Shown piece by piece: positions 62,429-64,000 of a DNA stretch of 64,000 bases. Source of the DNA: Bigelowiella natans CCMP2755 (taxonomy: Eukaryota > Cercozoa > Chlorarachniophyceae); NCBI GenBank assembly GCA_000320545.1, contig ADNK01001197.1, positions 173,501 through 237,500 of the forward strand. The letters run 5' to 3'. The notes beneath the pieces are model-generated. The model worked only from the letters and a program-made list of their open reading frames with translations. It had not been told where the DNA came from and did no database searches. The translations under genes and the position numbers were made by a program. The number at the start of each line of letters is the position of its first letter. The stretch's first letter is position 1.

Positions 62429-63791
62429 AATTCGCCTACCCACAATCTAGTAATACTACTACTCCAGCGGTTTACAATGATGAGAGTTATTACTACTCTC
62501 GTCAACCTCTCATCATCATCAACAACAACAACAACAACATATGTATTATCTATCTGCTTGTACTATTTATGTGTTTGTTCTTTGTCCATGATATCTTCTT
62601 CATACTTCTACTCATCATAATCATCATGATCTTCTCATCATTGTATTGTCTATCATCACAATAAATTCAGTTACTCACGCACTCTCACCCATCATGGAGG
62701 AAGACGAAGAAGAAATAGTGGTATTTGTATCATCCTTTCCTCGTATATTTTTTTGCTGATGCTAGTTACTACTGCTGTCCCTCCTTCTTCCTCATGTATT
62801 CTTACCTCAACTCAAACAAGTTACTGTTTCCTCGATCATTGTTTTTCTTCCGCCACCTTATCACTTGACAGCTAAAGTGCTTCTCTTGACGTTGTAGAGA
62901 CGCGGCAGGAAAGAGCACTGAATCAATCAATTATTCAATCAATCAATCAATAAAGACATGGTCGTCGTTTCGAGAAGAAAAAGAAGAAGAAGAAGAAGAA
63001 GATGATGATGATGAAGGTAACGTTGGGAGAGGATATTCGTAGTAGCAATGCAATATAGTCGATAAAAAATGCGAAAAATACAATGGATTTATAAGGCAAA
63101 CATTATCATTTTACTATTAGGATTGTCATTATGATTGTTATTATCATTATTGTTTCATCATTATCATTTTCGAAGCAAAGACGCACTTCCTGCAAGTTGT
63201 AAATTAAGAGAATCCTTCTTGTAGTAAATTCCAGACGATGATTTTGAGGATGGAGTCCCACTACTACTACTACTACTACTACTATCGTCCATATTCATCA
63301 AACTAAATAAACCACCGATAGTAGTAATTACTCTATCAACAATGATCATCGTACAACAATCTCCAAGCTTCTTTTCCAATTTCCCACAGTCTCCACTTAG
63401 AAACCGCATGGCTTTCATGCGCTTCTCCTCTCTAAAATTGGAAACACACGTACTATTTCACTTAATTTGTTTTGGGTTATATTAGTGATACTACGACTAG
63501 AACTTCTACTACTACTACTACTGCTACTACTTTCTTCTATTATGATAGTGATGAGATAATTGCTCTGTTGTCAACTATTAAGCCGACTAAAAAGAGGGAG
63601 AAGGAGAAGGAGGAGGAGGAGGAGGAGGAGGAGGAGGAGGAGTACTTACACGTTCACCAGGCACACCATTGGTCTTCCTACCAACAGGTTGTTTGTCACC
63701 AATCAAATAACATTTACCCATTCATGAGGAGAAGGGGGGGGGTGGGGAAGAGGAGGAGGCAATTCAATCGCTGGTTGCATGAATTACACTA

Positions 63792-63836
<45 letters not shown>

Positions 63837-64000
63837 GTATATTATATGTATATTAACCACCTGCCAAAATCTTCAAATCGTTGCACTTTCCAGATTTATC
63901 CGCCCAAACCTTGTTCTCTACCCCTGCTGTTTGTTGTTTAGGAATAACAACTAAATAGTAAGATGTTACGATACTTCTACTCATCTTCAGCCATTGGAAT
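39535..64000 (-). CDS. giant HECT E3 ubiquitin ligase (HECTD4/HERC-like), 5' end beyond the window
   Basis: It transfers ubiquitin from E2 to substrates through a C-terminal HECT domain. Seven exons join with exact phase agreement: 62166-62077, 61883-61535, 61425-60358, 60234-59389, 58769-53683, 53432-42640 and 42551-39535. They total 21,250 bp, about 7,082 aa. Further 5' exons (about 63430-63180, 63740-63650, 64000-63860, possibly 62740-62667) carry it to the edge. Domains from N to C: LamG-like (62.2-61.7 kb); SPRY interrupted by another SPRY (57.3-56.2); F5/8C-like (54.8-54.4); SPRY (52.3-51.8); RCC1 propeller (51.7-50.6); LamG-like (49.8-49.1); LamG-like split by three SPRYs and a Tudor-like insert (48.7-45.8); Tudor-like (45.6-45.4); LamG-like (45.4-44.9); UBA-like (44.9-44.8); SPRY (43.2-42.7); HECT (40.7-39.6). 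The catalytic Cys lies in LPIAHTCSFGIELP (codon 39699-39697). Ser, Gln and His runs come from triplet repeats. The stop is at 39535-39537. Confidence 0.9.
58770..59388 (-). other. longest resolved intron of the HECT gene
   Basis: The donor is AAG|GTAGTA (59388) and the acceptor CTGCTAG (58770), phase 0 on both sides. At 619 bp it is much longer than the other resolved introns (88-250 bp). It holds a minus-strand open stretch with a hydrophobic run that could be an alternative exon, but the direct junction keeps the frame and is simpler. Confidence 0.6.
61700..61752. repeat. CAG/ATG triplet tracts inside HECT coding sequence
   Basis: Runs of GCA and GAT/ATG triplets encode Ser and Ala runs in the LamG-like exon. 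Similar coding tracts occur at 51190-51242 (Ser), 52600-52632 (Gln), 58312-58364 (Gln and His) and 59500-59530 (Ser). Confidence 0.85.
62389..62423. repeat. (CT)n microsatellite in HECT intron
   Basis: About 17 CT units on the plus strand, upstream of the 62166-62077 exon. Confidence 0.95.
63794..63833. repeat. (TA)n microsatellite near the window edge
   Basis: About 40 bp of alternating TA in an intron of the HECT gene. Confidence 0.95.

Noticed and set aside
1-64000. tRNA, rRNA and CRISPR-like arrays
   Set aside because: I looked for cloverleaf-type patterns, rRNA cores and spaced direct repeats and recognised none. The short direct repeats present are microsatellites and tandem duplications.

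Overview
This window is nuclear DNA from a microbial eukaryote, most probably an alga with a secondary (complex) plastid. Protein-coding exons are interrupted by short GT-AG introns (about 65-620 bp), the proteins are typically eukaryotic, and microsatellites are very dense. The plastid inference rests on a PAP/fibrillin gene (25.4-26.7 kb) whose predicted product begins with a hydrophobic leader followed by a basic, Ser/Thr/Arg-rich stretch. That is the pattern of signal-plus-transit peptides in secondary-plastid algae. I do not assign a lineage; a chlorarachniophyte or another complex alga would fit. All gene models were assembled by eye by matching splice sites, reading phase and protein motifs.

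Layout. 0-3.3 kb: mostly non-coding, one possible terminal exon. 3.8-6.9 kb (-): a Slo/BK-like potassium channel with TVGYGD pore and RCK domain, divergent from a Bye1/PHF3-like transcription regulator (PHD, TFIIS-central, zinc ribbon, SPOC) at 7.8-12.7 kb (+). 13.08-17.16 kb: a 4.07-kb PIF/Harbinger-like DNA transposon with unusually long terminal inverted repeats, a DDE transposase and a divergent Myb/SANT-like protein. 18.1-19.9 kb (-): a complete 11-exon G-protein alpha subunit (349 aa). 20.7-22.4 kb (+): a membrane-anchored FkbM-family methyltransferase. 24.5-26.7 kb (+): an acidic unknown protein and the fibrillin, flanked by an inverted pair of 81-bp repeats. 28.9-29.2 kb (-): a small membrane protein. 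29.7-30.5 kb (+): RNase H2 subunit C. 31.6-35.7 kb (-): an SPT20-like SAGA subunit with Q/A-rich tail. 36.4-39.1 kb (+): unidentified spliced coding exons.

39.5 kb to the right edge (-): one enormous HECT ubiquitin ligase gene. Seven 3' exons join in frame at matching splice phases to give at least 7,082 residues, and further upstream exons reach the window edge. It carries about seven SPRY-like, about four LamG/ConA-like, RCC1, F5/8C-like, Tudor-like and UBA-like domains before a C-terminal HECT domain with an intact catalytic Cys. Two of its domains appear to be split by inserted SPRY domains, and its introns are confined to the 5' part. It is the most unusual object in the window.

The genes are not an operon. 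They are independent eukaryotic loci covering signalling (G alpha, K+ channel), transcription (PHF3-like, SPT20), genome maintenance (RNase H2C), plastid lipid bodies (fibrillin) and ubiquitin signalling (HECT).
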